In this document: positions 1 to 6,855 of the stretch, one piece after another
Position numbering within the stretch: the first letter of the stretch is position 1
Layout: every line of letters begins with the position of its first letter
Origin: Spartobacteria bacterium
GTDB taxonomy: Bacteria > Verrucomicrobiota > Verrucomicrobiia > Chthoniobacterales > UBA6821
Assembly: GCA_947466005.1 (NCBI GenBank)
Contig: CANIBV010000006.1
Span: forward strand, 1 to 30,322
DNA length: 30,322 nt
Direction: 5' to 3'
Program-made: the position numbers and the translations under genes
Notes under the pieces: model-generated
Databases searched by the model: none
The model's input: the letters and a program-made list of their open reading frames with translations, nothing else
Told to the model about the DNA's origin: nothing

Positions 1-768
1 GCGAAAAACATCGGGGGCAATCACGTGACGGTGGTGGCTGTGATCAAGTCGGGAATCGACCCCCATGAATTCGAACCGACACCGGGTGATGTGAGAAAAG
101 TAGCCGATGCGAACCTTGTCCTCTTCACTGGGAAGGGAATCGAGGGGTATCTGACAAAACTTGAAGAGGCTGCCGGGGGCAGCTCCTCCAAGTTCCTAAA
201 CATCGGCACCTCAATTCCTTCGCTCACCATGAGGGAGGAAGGAAAAAGCGTGGAAGACCCTCACTGGTGGCACAGCGTGGGGAATATGAAGAGGGCGACC
301 AGAGTCGTGGCCGCCGCATTCGCCAAGGCCGATCCGGCCAATGCAGCCAGTTACCAAAAGAATGCCCAGAGCTATCTTGCCTCGCTGGACGAATTGCAGC
401 GTTGGATCCGGGTGAAACTGGCAGGACTCTCCCACGATCAGCGCAAACTCGTCACCTCGCACGATGCTCTTCAATATTTTGCCCATGACTACGGATTCAC
501 CATTTATCCCCTAAAAGGGATCTCAACGAACGAAGAGCCATCCTCCCGACATGTGAGGGAGATCATCGAAGTGATCAGAGGACAGCGTGTAAAGGCTGTC
601 TTCTTCGAGAGCATCGAGAACCCCCAGGCCATCGAGCAGATCTCCAGGGAAACAGGGGCTAGGACAGGATACACACTCTATTCGGACGGACTGGGTGAGG
701 CGGAGGCAAACACCTATGACTCCATGATGAGGCATAATGTCTCGGCCATCGTGGATGGCTTGAAATAG
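1..768 (+). CDS. Metal ABC transporter substrate-binding protein (ZnuA/TroA family), 5'-truncated
   Basis: The reading frame is open from base 1, so the N-terminus (signal peptide and first lobe start) lies outside the window. The visible part begins with the family motif GGNHV, followed by DPHEFEP, the ADANLVLFTGKGIE helix region, DPHWWHS, SHDALQYFAHDYGF and FFESIENPQ, and ends near YSDGLG. These are the conserved blocks of cluster A-I binding proteins. The His in GGNHV, DPHEF and/or HWWHS, the His of SHDAL and the acidic residue near the end would form the Zn/Mn site. The His-rich loop of many ZnuA proteins is not visible. It would deliver zinc or manganese to an ABC permease not present here. 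The adjacent Fur-family gene (27 bp downstream) favours zinc and a Zur-type circuit, but this is inference. Confidence 0.9.
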   Translation, partial: AKNIGGNHVTVVAVIKSGIDPHEFEPTPGDVRKVADANLVLFTGKGIEGYLTKLEEAAGGSSSKFLNIGTSIPSLTMREEGKSVEDPHWWHSVGNMKRATRVVAAAFAKADPANAASYQKNAQSYLASLDELQRWIRVKLAGLSHDQRKLVTSHDALQYFAHDYGFTIYPLKGISTNEEPSSRHVREIIEVIRGQRVKAVFFESIENPQAIEQISRETGARTGYTLYSDGLGEAEANTYDSMMRHNVSAIVDGLK

Positions 769-794
769 CTGAGGGAGAAGTTCATAGTCTTCTC

Positions 795-1175
795 TTGGCT
801 ATCGAACGACGCACAACTAGGCAGAAGGAAGCGATCAAGTCTGTTCTGGAAGATCAGGATGGCCCCTTGCTGCCTGACGACATCCTCCGCCTTGCCCTTA
901 AAACCGTCCCTTCTCTCGGGATTGCCACTGTTTACCGCTCTCTTAAAAACCTCCTTGATGACGGTCTGGTATCCTGTGTGGAGCTACCGGGTCAACCCCC
1001 GCGATATGAGCGTGCCGACAAGGGGCATCACCATCATTTTCATTGCCGGAACTGCGGACAGGTATTCGATCTCCAGAAATGCGTGGCGGGTGGCCTTAGG
1101 AATCTGGCGCCGAGGGGCTTTCAGGTAACTGATCACGAAATCATCCTCTATGGTCTCTGCAAATCATGCGCCTGA
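795..1175 (+). CDS. Fur-family metalloregulator (possibly Zur)
   Basis: A 126-residue protein with the Fur layout. An N-terminal winged helix (RQKEAIKSVLE, then GIATVYRSLKNLLDDGLV) is followed by the metal-binding dimerisation domain with HHHHFHCRNCG and a C-terminal CKSCA. The two CxxC pairs match the structural zinc site of the family, and the His run is part of the regulatory metal site. The only usable start is a TTG; no ATG or GTG lies in frame between the upstream stop and the HTH. A purine-rich GAGGGAGAAG lies about 14 bases before it. It follows the metal-binding protein by 26 bp, so a zinc-responsive repressor (Zur) is the best guess, though Fur, Mur and PerR share this architecture and cannot be separated by eye. 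Confidence 0.9.
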   Translation: MAIERRTTRQKEAIKSVLEDQDGPLLPDDILRLALKTVPSLGIATVYRSLKNLLDDGLVSCVELPGQPPRYERADKGHHHHFHCRNCGQVFDLQKCVAGGLRNLAPRGFQVTDHEIILYGLCKSCA

Positions 1176-1756
1176 GCGCAATCTTCATGGCTTGGAGTCT
1201 TCTGGCTCTGATGGCAACATCATCATTAGGCCGAGCTGATTCCCTACTCATCCTAAAACCCAAGGTGGGCGATCCCGTCCTTCAAGAGTTGATGGGAGGA
1301 TGCTCGCTTCGTTGTGCCTTCTTCTGGGAGACGCTGGCAGGGAAATCCGTCTCCAATCTCAAGCCAGCCTCCGAACTCTGTGATGACGACGCCATGACCG
1401 CATGGATCTCCCCCACCCAGGGAGCAGGAGAGATCATTCAGTTCCGCATTCCGAAAAGACTTCCCAAGGATTGCCGGGACACCCCTTTCTACGGGATCAC
1501 GATCGCCAACGGAGTGATCCGTACTCTCGAGGAATTCCGCGCCTACTCCCGCGTGAAGTCCATGACCCTGAGCGTGAATAAAAAGCGAATCGCCCGATTC
1601 CATCTAGCCGACACCTGGCGCTGGCAGGCCTTTCACTTCGAGGACATCATGATTAATCAGGGGGACCTCATCGAACTGACGATCGAGGAGATCACTCCCG
1701 GCAAAACCTCCCAGCAACCGGGTATCACCGAAATCATGCTCCAAGGGGGACACTAG
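1166..1756 (+). CDS. Secreted protein with galactose-binding-like (NADase-type glycan-binding) domain
   Basis: The first 24 residues form a signal peptide (hydrophobic core then LGRADS). The mature part contains DDDAMTAWISPTQGAGEIIQF, an ITIANG segment, then YSRVKSMTLSVN. This series (discoidin-like 'DGD..TAW', 'GxGExI', 'I.I.NG', 'N/SRVK.L') is what I know from the NADase-type glycan-binding / F5/8C-like beta-sandwich family, so a carbohydrate- or surface-binding role is plausible. An unusual Cys-rich stretch (GGCSLRCAFFWETL) sits near residue 45. The ATG lies 10 bp inside the end of the Fur-family gene, so it is probably cotranscribed with it. Its stop codon shares the palindrome CTAG with the stop of the convergent helicase gene. 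Family assignment is moderate; function unknown. Confidence 0.72.
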   Translation: MRLSAIFMAWSLLALMATSSLGRADSLLILKPKVGDPVLQELMGGCSLRCAFFWETLAGKSVSNLKPASELCDDDAMTAWISPTQGAGEIIQFRIPKRLPKDCRDTPFYGITIANGVIRTLEEFRAYSRVKSMTLSVNKKRIARFHLADTWRWQAFHFEDIMINQGDLIELTIEEITPGKTSQQPGITEIMLQGGH

Positions 1757-3180
1757 CGGCGACCGAAGCCGAGGAAGCGGCCAATACCACCCTTTTTGGC
1801 GGGGCCACCGGCGGATTTACCAGCTTCTCCACTCATGGAGACGCTTCGAGGCTTGCCGTCACTCCTTCCTCTGGAGCGGGAGCGCTGTTCTCCCCCACCC
1901 GCAGAACCTTGCGGTTTTTGGCCGCCCTGGGAGGAAGAGCCTTCTGACGAGCGTTCTTGGGAAAAATCACGACGGGGCGCTGGGCGCGGAGCGCGTACTT
2001 CACCGGGACGACGCGGCGGACGACGGTCACCCCCCTTGTCCCTTGGAGGAGCGGGGGCTGTGTAGTCGAACCCCTCCGCCTTGTGACGGGGTATACCACG
2101 GCGGGTGAAACGCTCCAGAGCGCGAACGGCGTCCTCATCCTCCCTGGAGACGAAGCTGATCGCTTCGCCGACAGCCTTTGCCCGACCGGTACGGCCGATG
2201 CGGTGGACATAGTCCTCGTGGTGTGGAGGGAAGTCGTAGTTCACGACATGTGAGATACCATCCACATCGATGCCGCGTGCCGCGATGTCAGTGGCCACTA
2301 GCACCCGGACCTTCCCCTCCTTGAATTCATTCAGCGCGCGGAGACGCTGGTTCTGGGATCGGTTGGAGTGGATCGTGCCGGTCGGGATGCCTGCTTGTTC
2401 GAGACGGCGCGCGATCCGGTCGGCTCCATGCTTGGTCCGAGTAAAGACCAGCACCACGTTGAGCGCCTTGTTCTGAAGCAGATGGAGCAGGAGACCCGGC
2501 TTGAGATGCTGAGAAATCTCGTAGACAGACTGGGAGACGGTATCGGCAGGATTGGATCGGCGCCCGATCTCGACAGTCTCCGGCTCCTGAAGGAACTCAC
2601 CGGTAAGTTTCTCGATCTCGCGGGAGAGGGTTGCTGAGAAGAAGAGCGTCTGCCTCTTCCTTGGGAGGAGCTTCACGATCTGACGGATCGCCGGGACGAA
2701 TCCCATGTCGAGCATCCGGTCAGCCTCGTCGAGCACAAGGAACTCGATATTGGCAAAGGCCTTTTCACGACCGCGGATGAGGTCGAGCAGACGGCCGGGG
2801 GTTGCAATGACGATATCAGCACCGTGTTCGAGGGCCTTGATCTGAGGACGCTCGCTTACTCCACCGAAGATCGTGGCCATGGTGAGAGAGAGATGCTTGG
2901 CGTAGGCCCGGACGTTCTCCTCGATCTGGACCACCAGTTCGCGGGTTGGGGCAACCACGAGCGCGCGGATCCCCTGCGAGGGGGAAGCAGCCAGAACCGA
3001 CAGGATGGGGAGAGTGAAGGCAGCCGTCTTGCCGGTACCCGTCTGGGCGATACCGATCAGATCGCGCCGCTGGAGGATATGAGGGATGGCAGCCGACTGG
3101 ATCGGGGTCGGTTCGGTGTAACCAGTCTCTTGGACTGCTTTCAGAATGGCGGCATCAAGGCCAAGGGATCGAAAAGGCAT
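1753..3180 (-). CDS. DEAD-box ATP-dependent RNA helicase (RhlE-like)
   Basis: A 475-residue protein with the complete superfamily 2 motif set: Q motif (GYTEPTPIQ), Walker A AQTGTGKT (45-52), PTREL, GG, TPGRL, DEAD (151-154), SAT (182-184), VFTRTKHGADR, the ARGID block (about 311) and HRIGRTGR (336-343). These place it in the bacterial DEAD-box group that unwinds RNA duplexes with ATP. The order and the FxSLGL start are typical of RhlE. Residues from about 375 to the end form a disordered tail rich in Arg, Gly, Pro and Ser, as in RNA-binding extensions of these enzymes. It is monocistronic as far as can be seen, on the minus strand. Likely roles are ribosome assembly or RNA decay; the exact subgroup is inferred. 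Confidence 0.95.
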   Translation of the reverse strand: MPFRSLGLDAAILKAVQETGYTEPTPIQSAAIPHILQRRDLIGIAQTGTGKTAAFTLPILSVLAASPSQGIRALVVAPTRELVVQIEENVRAYAKHLSLTMATIFGGVSERPQIKALEHGADIVIATPGRLLDLIRGREKAFANIEFLVLDEADRMLDMGFVPAIRQIVKLLPRKRQTLFFSATLSREIEKLTGEFLQEPETVEIGRRSNPADTVSQSVYEISQHLKPGLLLHLLQNKALNVVLVFTRTKHGADRIARRLEQAGIPTGTIHSNRSQNQRLRALNEFKEGKVRVLVATDIAARGIDVDGISHVVNYDFPPHHEDYVHRIGRTGRAKAVGEAISFVSREDEDAVRALERFTRRGIPRHKAEGFDYTAPAPPRDKGGDRRPPRRPGEVRAPRPAPRRDFSQERSSEGSSSQGGQKPQGSAGGGEQRSRSRGRSDGKPRSVSMSGEAGKSAGGPAKKGGIGRFLGFGRR

Positions 3181-3272
3181 GGGCAGAGGAAAGGGGTAAA
3201 TCCAGAATGCTGAAAGCTTAAAAGGGAGTGCAAGGCTCGCCTCTTGAACCAGGAGCCAAAGAGCTGAGCTTC

Positions 3273-3581
3273 TTACTTGCTATCAAAGAACTCCTTGGCA
3301 GAGCTCTTTACATCGTGTGCCGCCTCGCGCAGTTGCTTGTACTCCAAAATGCCAAATAGGACGCCGGAGACAATCAAGGCAATTACTGCAAATTTCAAGT
3401 TCCGGAAATCTTTGGGATGAGCCGGCGGCTTCATCCCCAGAATCCGGGGGCGTAACACCGAGGGTTCCAACTCTCCCCTGAAACCAGGATCAAGCATCAC
3501 CACCTTACGAAAAGGAACCCCCTTCTCTTCAGGGAAGGGAACGTCCCCGGGGGATTGATTGCTCGGTTTATCCACTCTCAT
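3273..3581 (-). CDS. Small single-pass membrane protein of unknown function
   Basis: A 102-residue protein I do not recognise. Residues 1-60 are charged and Pro-rich (cytoplasmic-looking). One transmembrane helix follows (FAVIALIVSGVLFGIL, about 64-79), then a short charged, helical C-terminus ending KEFFDSK. The start is an ATG with no Shine-Dalgarno. The 160 bp upstream carry an inverted repeat and a direct repeat (see 3586-3673) that could control it. The gene stands between the helicase and an OB-fold protein gene, all on the minus strand, with gaps too large to insist on an operon. No catalytic motif is visible. Confidence 0.6.
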   Translation of the reverse strand: MRVDKPSNQSPGDVPFPEEKGVPFRKVVMLDPGFRGELEPSVLRPRILGMKPPAHPKDFRNLKFAVIALIVSGVLFGILEYKQLREAAHDVKSSAKEFFDSK

Positions 3582-3585
3582 GCTG

Positions 3586-3673
3586 AATAAACATTATGTC
3601 TTGGCTTGAAAAATATCCAGTGGAAAATGCAAGCGGAAATGTTTATTTGTGAACTCATTAGCGAACATTAGCG
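3586..3673. promoter_or_regulatory. Inverted repeat and helically phased direct repeat upstream of the small membrane-protein gene
   Basis: AATAAACATT at 3586-3595 is answered by its exact reverse complement AATGTTTATT at 3638-3647. Just beyond, the octamer CATTAGCG occurs at 3656-3663 and again at 3666-3673, a spacing of exactly 10 bp (one helical turn). The stretch is AT-rich and lies directly upstream of the minus-strand start at 3581. A regulator-binding region is a plausible reading but no factor can be named. Confidence 0.35.
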
Positions 3674-3741
3674 GCCACCCTTTTGGGTGAGCGCAGCCTC
3701 AAAAAAGGCCCCTTTCTATTTTTCTAAGATCGCCAACTGCC

Positions 3742-4308
3742 TTACTGGGCTTGCTTGATCTCGTGAAGTTTCTCTTTCGGCACCAACTTGCAAGCGGTCA
3801 GGACGATATCCCCGACCTTGAGTTCCTTGAAGTCCCCCTTGAGTCCAACCTGCTGATCCACAGAGAGGTAAGGCTCTTGTGAAAGGATCACGCCAGTTCG
3901 GTCACGCCGGACGAGTGTCGCCATTGAGCCGTCTGATGAAACCTGAATTTCGGAATTTTCAGGAAACGAACCGAACAGAAACTCCCCCTTCACGGCGGGT
4001 TGACTCGCTGCGGCATCCTGCAGAGTGACGACCATCACCTTGTTTTCACTGCTGCCCTGACTGATGGCGGCCACACGACCGATCACCGTGATGCGTTGAC
4101 CATTGTATTTTCCAATGGCGGCAGTCTCATTGGAGGCGAAGTCTCCGGCAATCACCGCAAGCGGAACGACGCCGCTCGCAGGAAACGGCTTGAGGTACGC
4201 GGCCGCATCCTTCTGGGCGATCACGGTGGTCGGAAAGTTATTCTGGGCCAAGGCCGGCACCATCAGGACCGGCAGCACGAGGAGGAGGCAGCGTGTGAGG
4301 GGATACAT
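3742..4308 (-). CDS. Exported OB-fold (tRNA_anti-like family) protein
   Basis: A 188-residue protein with a clear signal peptide (MYPLTRCLLLVLPVLMVPALAQ). The mature region contains DFASNETAAIGKYNGQRITVIGRVAAIS, followed by beta-rich sequence with VVTLQD, VSLKGDF-like and VGDIVLTACKL elements. This matches the tRNA_anti-like OB-fold family: an 'A...Y.GK.I.V.G.V..I' strand 1, and a terminal 'L..C.L'. Despite the family name such proteins are typically exported and their ligand is unknown. Usual members carry one or two OB domains; one is clear here. It starts with ATG and has no obvious Shine-Dalgarno. It is separated from the crcB gene by a short divergent region. Confidence 0.65.
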   Translation of the reverse strand: MYPLTRCLLLVLPVLMVPALAQNNFPTTVIAQKDAAAYLKPFPASGVVPLAVIAGDFASNETAAIGKYNGQRITVIGRVAAISQGSSENKVMVVTLQDAAASQPAVKGEFLFGSFPENSEIQVSSDGSMATLVRRDRTGVILSQEPYLSVDQQVGLKGDFKELKVGDIVLTACKLVPKEKLHEIKQAQ

Positions 4309-4414
4309 GGAGGCACACTAACACACTGTGAAGAAATGCAAATTGCGAAATGAAGGGGGCTAATCGCGCCTCCTGCTTGACCCCTGCCCCCGACCTCTTC
4401 AACACTTCCTTGTC

Positions 4415-4825
4415 ATGTCCTTCATCAACTCCATCCTGAAGCATCCCTATCTCCTTGCGGGGATGGGGGGAGCGATTGGATCTATTGGCCGTGTCTTGAT
4501 GTCGAATTTCGTCACCCGCTTCGCGGGCGAGGAATTTCCCTTCGGAACGATTGCCGTCAATGTCACTGGAGCCATTCTGATGGGGGTGCTCGCGGGTTAT
4601 GGTGAAAGTGAACCGGGGAAGTTACTCTTTTCCCAGTCGGCCCGCACCTTTCTGATGATCGGCTTGCTCGGCGGATACACCACCTTCTCTTCCTTCAGCC
4701 TTCAGACCTTCCTGCTGATCGAACAGGGGAATATAACGGGAGCGTTCCTTAATATCCTTCTTTCGGTGCTGCTCTGCCTGGCGGGAATCTGGGTAGGATT
4801 CATGGCGATCCGCGCCATTCTCTGA
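4415..4825 (+). CDS. crcB: Fluoride ion channel CrcB/Fluc
   Basis: A 136-residue, four-helix membrane protein with the Fluc signatures GGAIGSIGRVLMSN, FPFGTIAVNVTGA and GLLGGYTTFSSFSLQT. The Asn of VNVTG and the TTFS segment with its Phe residues line the fluoride pore in known dual-topology Fluc dimers. The length is normal for the family. It exports fluoride passively and protects against fluoride toxicity. The gene starts at ATG without a Shine-Dalgarno. The 106 bp upstream do not show the conserved crcB-motif fluoride riboswitch pattern, and it stands alone. A GC-rich hairpin follows the stop codon. Confidence 0.95.
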   Translation: MSFINSILKHPYLLAGMGGAIGSIGRVLMSNFVTRFAGEEFPFGTIAVNVTGAILMGVLAGYGESEPGKLLFSQSARTFLMIGLLGGYTTFSSFSLQTFLLIEQGNITGAFLNILLSVLLCLAGIWVGFMAIRAIL

Positions 4826-4843
4826 GCCCAAGGAATTTTTCAA

Positions 4844-4860
4844 AGGGGGCACTTCCCCCT
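4844..4860 (+). terminator. Hairpin after crcB (weak terminator candidate)
   Basis: AGGGGG (4844-4849) and CCCCCT (4855-4860) form a perfect 6-bp stem with loop CACTT, 18 bp after the crcB stop. There is no T-run after it on the plus strand, so it may not act as an intrinsic terminator. Confidence 0.3.
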
Positions 4861-4944
4861 ACGACTCGGAGCTTGTGGCGAGAAAAACTCCAGTCTCCAG
4901 AGAAAATAGAGGCCCGTGAGTTTTTACGTCGCCCCTTGCAAGGT

Positions 4945-5553
4945 ATGAAGTCACACTTAATCGCCGTGTTGTATCACCCTGCTTTATTAAACCGAGGCTG
5001 TCGGAGGAATGGCCTCACACTGACGGAACTCCTGGTCACTATTAGCATCATCGCTGCGCTTACATCCCTGACGGTTCCAGCATGGAGCAGCCTGACACGA
5101 TCACGGGCACGACAGGTTGCGAGCGGCATGGTCATGGAATCTCTGGAACTGGCGCGAAGCACGGCACTCACCACCAAGAGGGATACCTGGGTCGTCTTCC
5201 GTCATCAGGTTGAGGGTAACAGGGATGCCTTTCGAATCGTCAGCAGTGGGGATGGATCCGTGATGTCCCTCGGCCCTTGGAAACAGCTTCCGGGCGGGAT
5301 TTTATTTCGGGACGGTGAGGGTACCCTGATGGAAGAGCACCCCTCTCAAGAGATCCTCTCGTCAGCGCTCAATGAGATCGCTCCCCCTGCTGGCCAGACA
5401 TTCGGTTCTGTAATGTTCCAGCGATCAGGACGGGTCGGTCGCCCCCTTCGTGGGGGTAATCAGCTGATCCTTTCCTTTAACTCCTCCGTGGGGCCTGCTC
5501 CCCAGCCAATCTTGCTCTCCAGAGCCACCGGCCGTTCCTCCTCTTCTGAATGA
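4945..5553 (+). CDS. Pseudopilin-like protein, Verru_Chthon cassette protein D type (GspH-like)
   Basis: A type IV prepilin-type N-terminus: a leader ending CRRNG, then LTLTELLVTISIIAALTSLTVP with Glu at +5 and a hydrophobic helix. After it come EL-ARSTALTTKRDTWVVF and a beta-rich globular domain, the arrangement of GspH/FimT-like minor pseudopilins. Position +1 is Leu rather than Phe. I chose the ATG at 4945 (202 residues, 23-residue leader); a TTG at 4873 would add 24 residues. It is first in a tight run of five genes (4-bp gap to the next), and the set matches the Verru_Chthon cassette of Verrucomicrobia. Such proteins should be processed by prepilin peptidase and assembled in an envelope fibre; none of the assembly ATPase or peptidase genes are in the window. 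Confidence 0.8.
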   Translation: MKSHLIAVLYHPALLNRGCRRNGLTLTELLVTISIIAALTSLTVPAWSSLTRSRARQVASGMVMESLELARSTALTTKRDTWVVFRHQVEGNRDAFRIVSSGDGSVMSLGPWKQLPGGILFRDGEGTLMEEHPSQEILSSALNEIAPPAGQTFGSVMFQRSGRVGRPLRGGNQLILSFNSSVGPAPQPILLSRATGRSSSSE

Positions 5554-5557
5554 GCAA

Positions 5558-6094
5558 ATGAAGGAAATCCCAACCCGTCATCCTCAGGGAGCCTTTACAC
5601 TTTTGGAGGTTCTCATCGCCCTGGGTATCTTTGCCTTCGCGACGGCCTCCCTCCTTGTCCTTTTCCCCATGGCGCACCGAAGCGAGAGGGAAAGCGATGA
5701 GGAGACACGTGCAACCCTGATTGCCAGCAGCATCATGGAGGCACTTGAACTCCCTTCCTCTGGGGGGCTCGTCCGCCTTCAGATCGGCAAAACAAACGCA
5801 ACCCCACTCTGGATGTGCCTAGATCCAAGAAGCAAAACCAACCAGTCCGTTGCCTACAATTCCGCTTGTGAGCCGCTTCATCCCCTCAACGGGAAGGAGC
5901 AACTCGAATCGATTCCAGATCACAAGACGGCCTGCGTTGCGACACTCAGCCTCGCCCCAAAGACATCCATTCCTTTCCTGAGCACTGCGGAGGTGGAAGT
6001 GGCCTTCCCCTCCTCTGCCCCTGCGGCCAACCGCACCATCCATCGGTTTGTGCGTCTCCTGAATGTGACTTCCCCAGCCCCCTTGGAACCATGA
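5558..6094 (+). CDS. Pseudopilin-like protein, Verru_Chthon cassette protein B type (GspI-like)
   Basis: A 178-residue protein starting MKEIPTRHPQGA, then FTLLEVLIALGIFAFATASLLVLFP. This is a textbook prepilin methylation motif with Phe +1 and Glu +5, but Ala instead of Gly at -1. The next segment, with ESDEETRATLIASSIMEALEL, resembles the 'A..LA...ME.L' helix of GspI-type pseudopilins. The globular part is short. Only 4 bp separate it from the preceding gene, and its stop overlaps the next start (ATGA), so these genes are translated from one mRNA. Assignment as cassette protein B rests on order, size and the I-like helix. Confidence 0.8.
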   Translation: MKEIPTRHPQGAFTLLEVLIALGIFAFATASLLVLFPMAHRSERESDEETRATLIASSIMEALELPSSGGLVRLQIGKTNATPLWMCLDPRSKTNQSVAYNSACEPLHPLNGKEQLESIPDHKTACVATLSLAPKTSIPFLSTAEVEVAFPSSAPAANRTIHRFVRLLNVTSPAPLEP

Positions 6095-6855
6095 ATCGCG
6101 GGCAGCTTCACAGGCCTCCCCGGTATCGCGCACTCGGTGCTTTTTCACTCCTGGAGGTACTGATCGCGTCCACCATCCTTGCGCTGGTTGTGGTGCTCCT
6201 CCTCGGGATGGTCGATGGCGCCTCAAGTCTTTGGCGCAATGCGGAACGGCGACGGGATGCCTCCAGGGAAGTGAGGGCGGGTCTGCGCATGATGACGGAG
6301 GATCTCCACTCCGCCGTCCTGACAACTGCACCGGACACCCTTTTGATCGAAGACTCCGAGCTGCACGTTGGAGATGGTAACAGCCTCTTCTTCCTCGTCT
6401 CCCACCCCCCGGATCATCGGCATGACGGGATCAAGGGTGATCTCTGCGCTACAGGCTATTTTATCGCATCCGCGCCGGAAGGGAACGGGATCCGGAATCT
6501 CTACCGCTTCCACGCCTCGGGAGATGACGTTGCTGATGCCTATGCAGAGAAGAGTCTTCCGTCACTCTATGCCACCGCCTCTCCCGGCAATAAGAACACG
6601 GAACTGCTGGCTCGAAACATCACGGACCTCAGGGTTCATCCCATCAGCATCTCGGAAGGGAGAGCCCATCCAGATGCCCTCCAGTTGACCCTCTCTGCAG
6701 TCAATGGTGATACCGCACGCTTGATCGGGTTGAAACCCGAGGCCAACGAACGCAACAAGCGCCTCCTCCAACAACACCAGCTCGTTTTATCAACACTTGT
6801 CAGTTTACCTCCGCAACGTGACATGCCCCGGGACCATCAGAAAAATGAGCCCTGA
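6091..6855 (+). CDS. Pseudopilin-like protein, Verru_Chthon cassette protein C type (GspJ-like)
   Basis: A 254-residue protein. The leader ends ALGA and is followed by FSLLEVLIASTILALVVVLLLGMV, with Phe +1, Glu +5 and Ala at -1. Beyond the helix come REVRAGLRMMTEDLHSAVLTT and LFFLVSHP, resembling the 'R...R.L..DL..A' segment of GspJ pseudopilins, then a beta-rich domain containing LLARNITDLRVHP. The start overlaps the previous stop by 4 bp, and its end overlaps the next gene by 11 bp. In type II secretion, GspJ sits with I and K at the fibre tip; here the same I-J-K order is kept. Confidence 0.8.
   Translation: MNRGQLHRPPRYRALGAFSLLEVLIASTILALVVVLLLGMVDGASSLWRNAERRRDASREVRAGLRMMTEDLHSAVLTTAPDTLLIEDSELHVGDGNSLFFLVSHPPDHRHDGIKGDLCATGYFIASAPEGNGIRNLYRFHASGDDVADAYAEKSLPSLYATASPGNKNTELLARNITDLRVHPISISEGRAHPDALQLTLSAVNGDTARLIGLKPEANERNKRLLQQHQLVLSTLVSLPPQRDMPRDHQKNEP

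Noticed and set aside
3676..3689. CACCC-TTTT-GGGTG hairpin as terminator for the OB-fold protein gene
   Set aside because: The stem is good but no T-run follows on the minus strand, so I did not annotate it as a terminator.
4309..4414. Fluoride riboswitch upstream of crcB
   Set aside because: The conserved crcB-motif bases and its pseudoknot pattern could not be found in the 106 bp before the gene.
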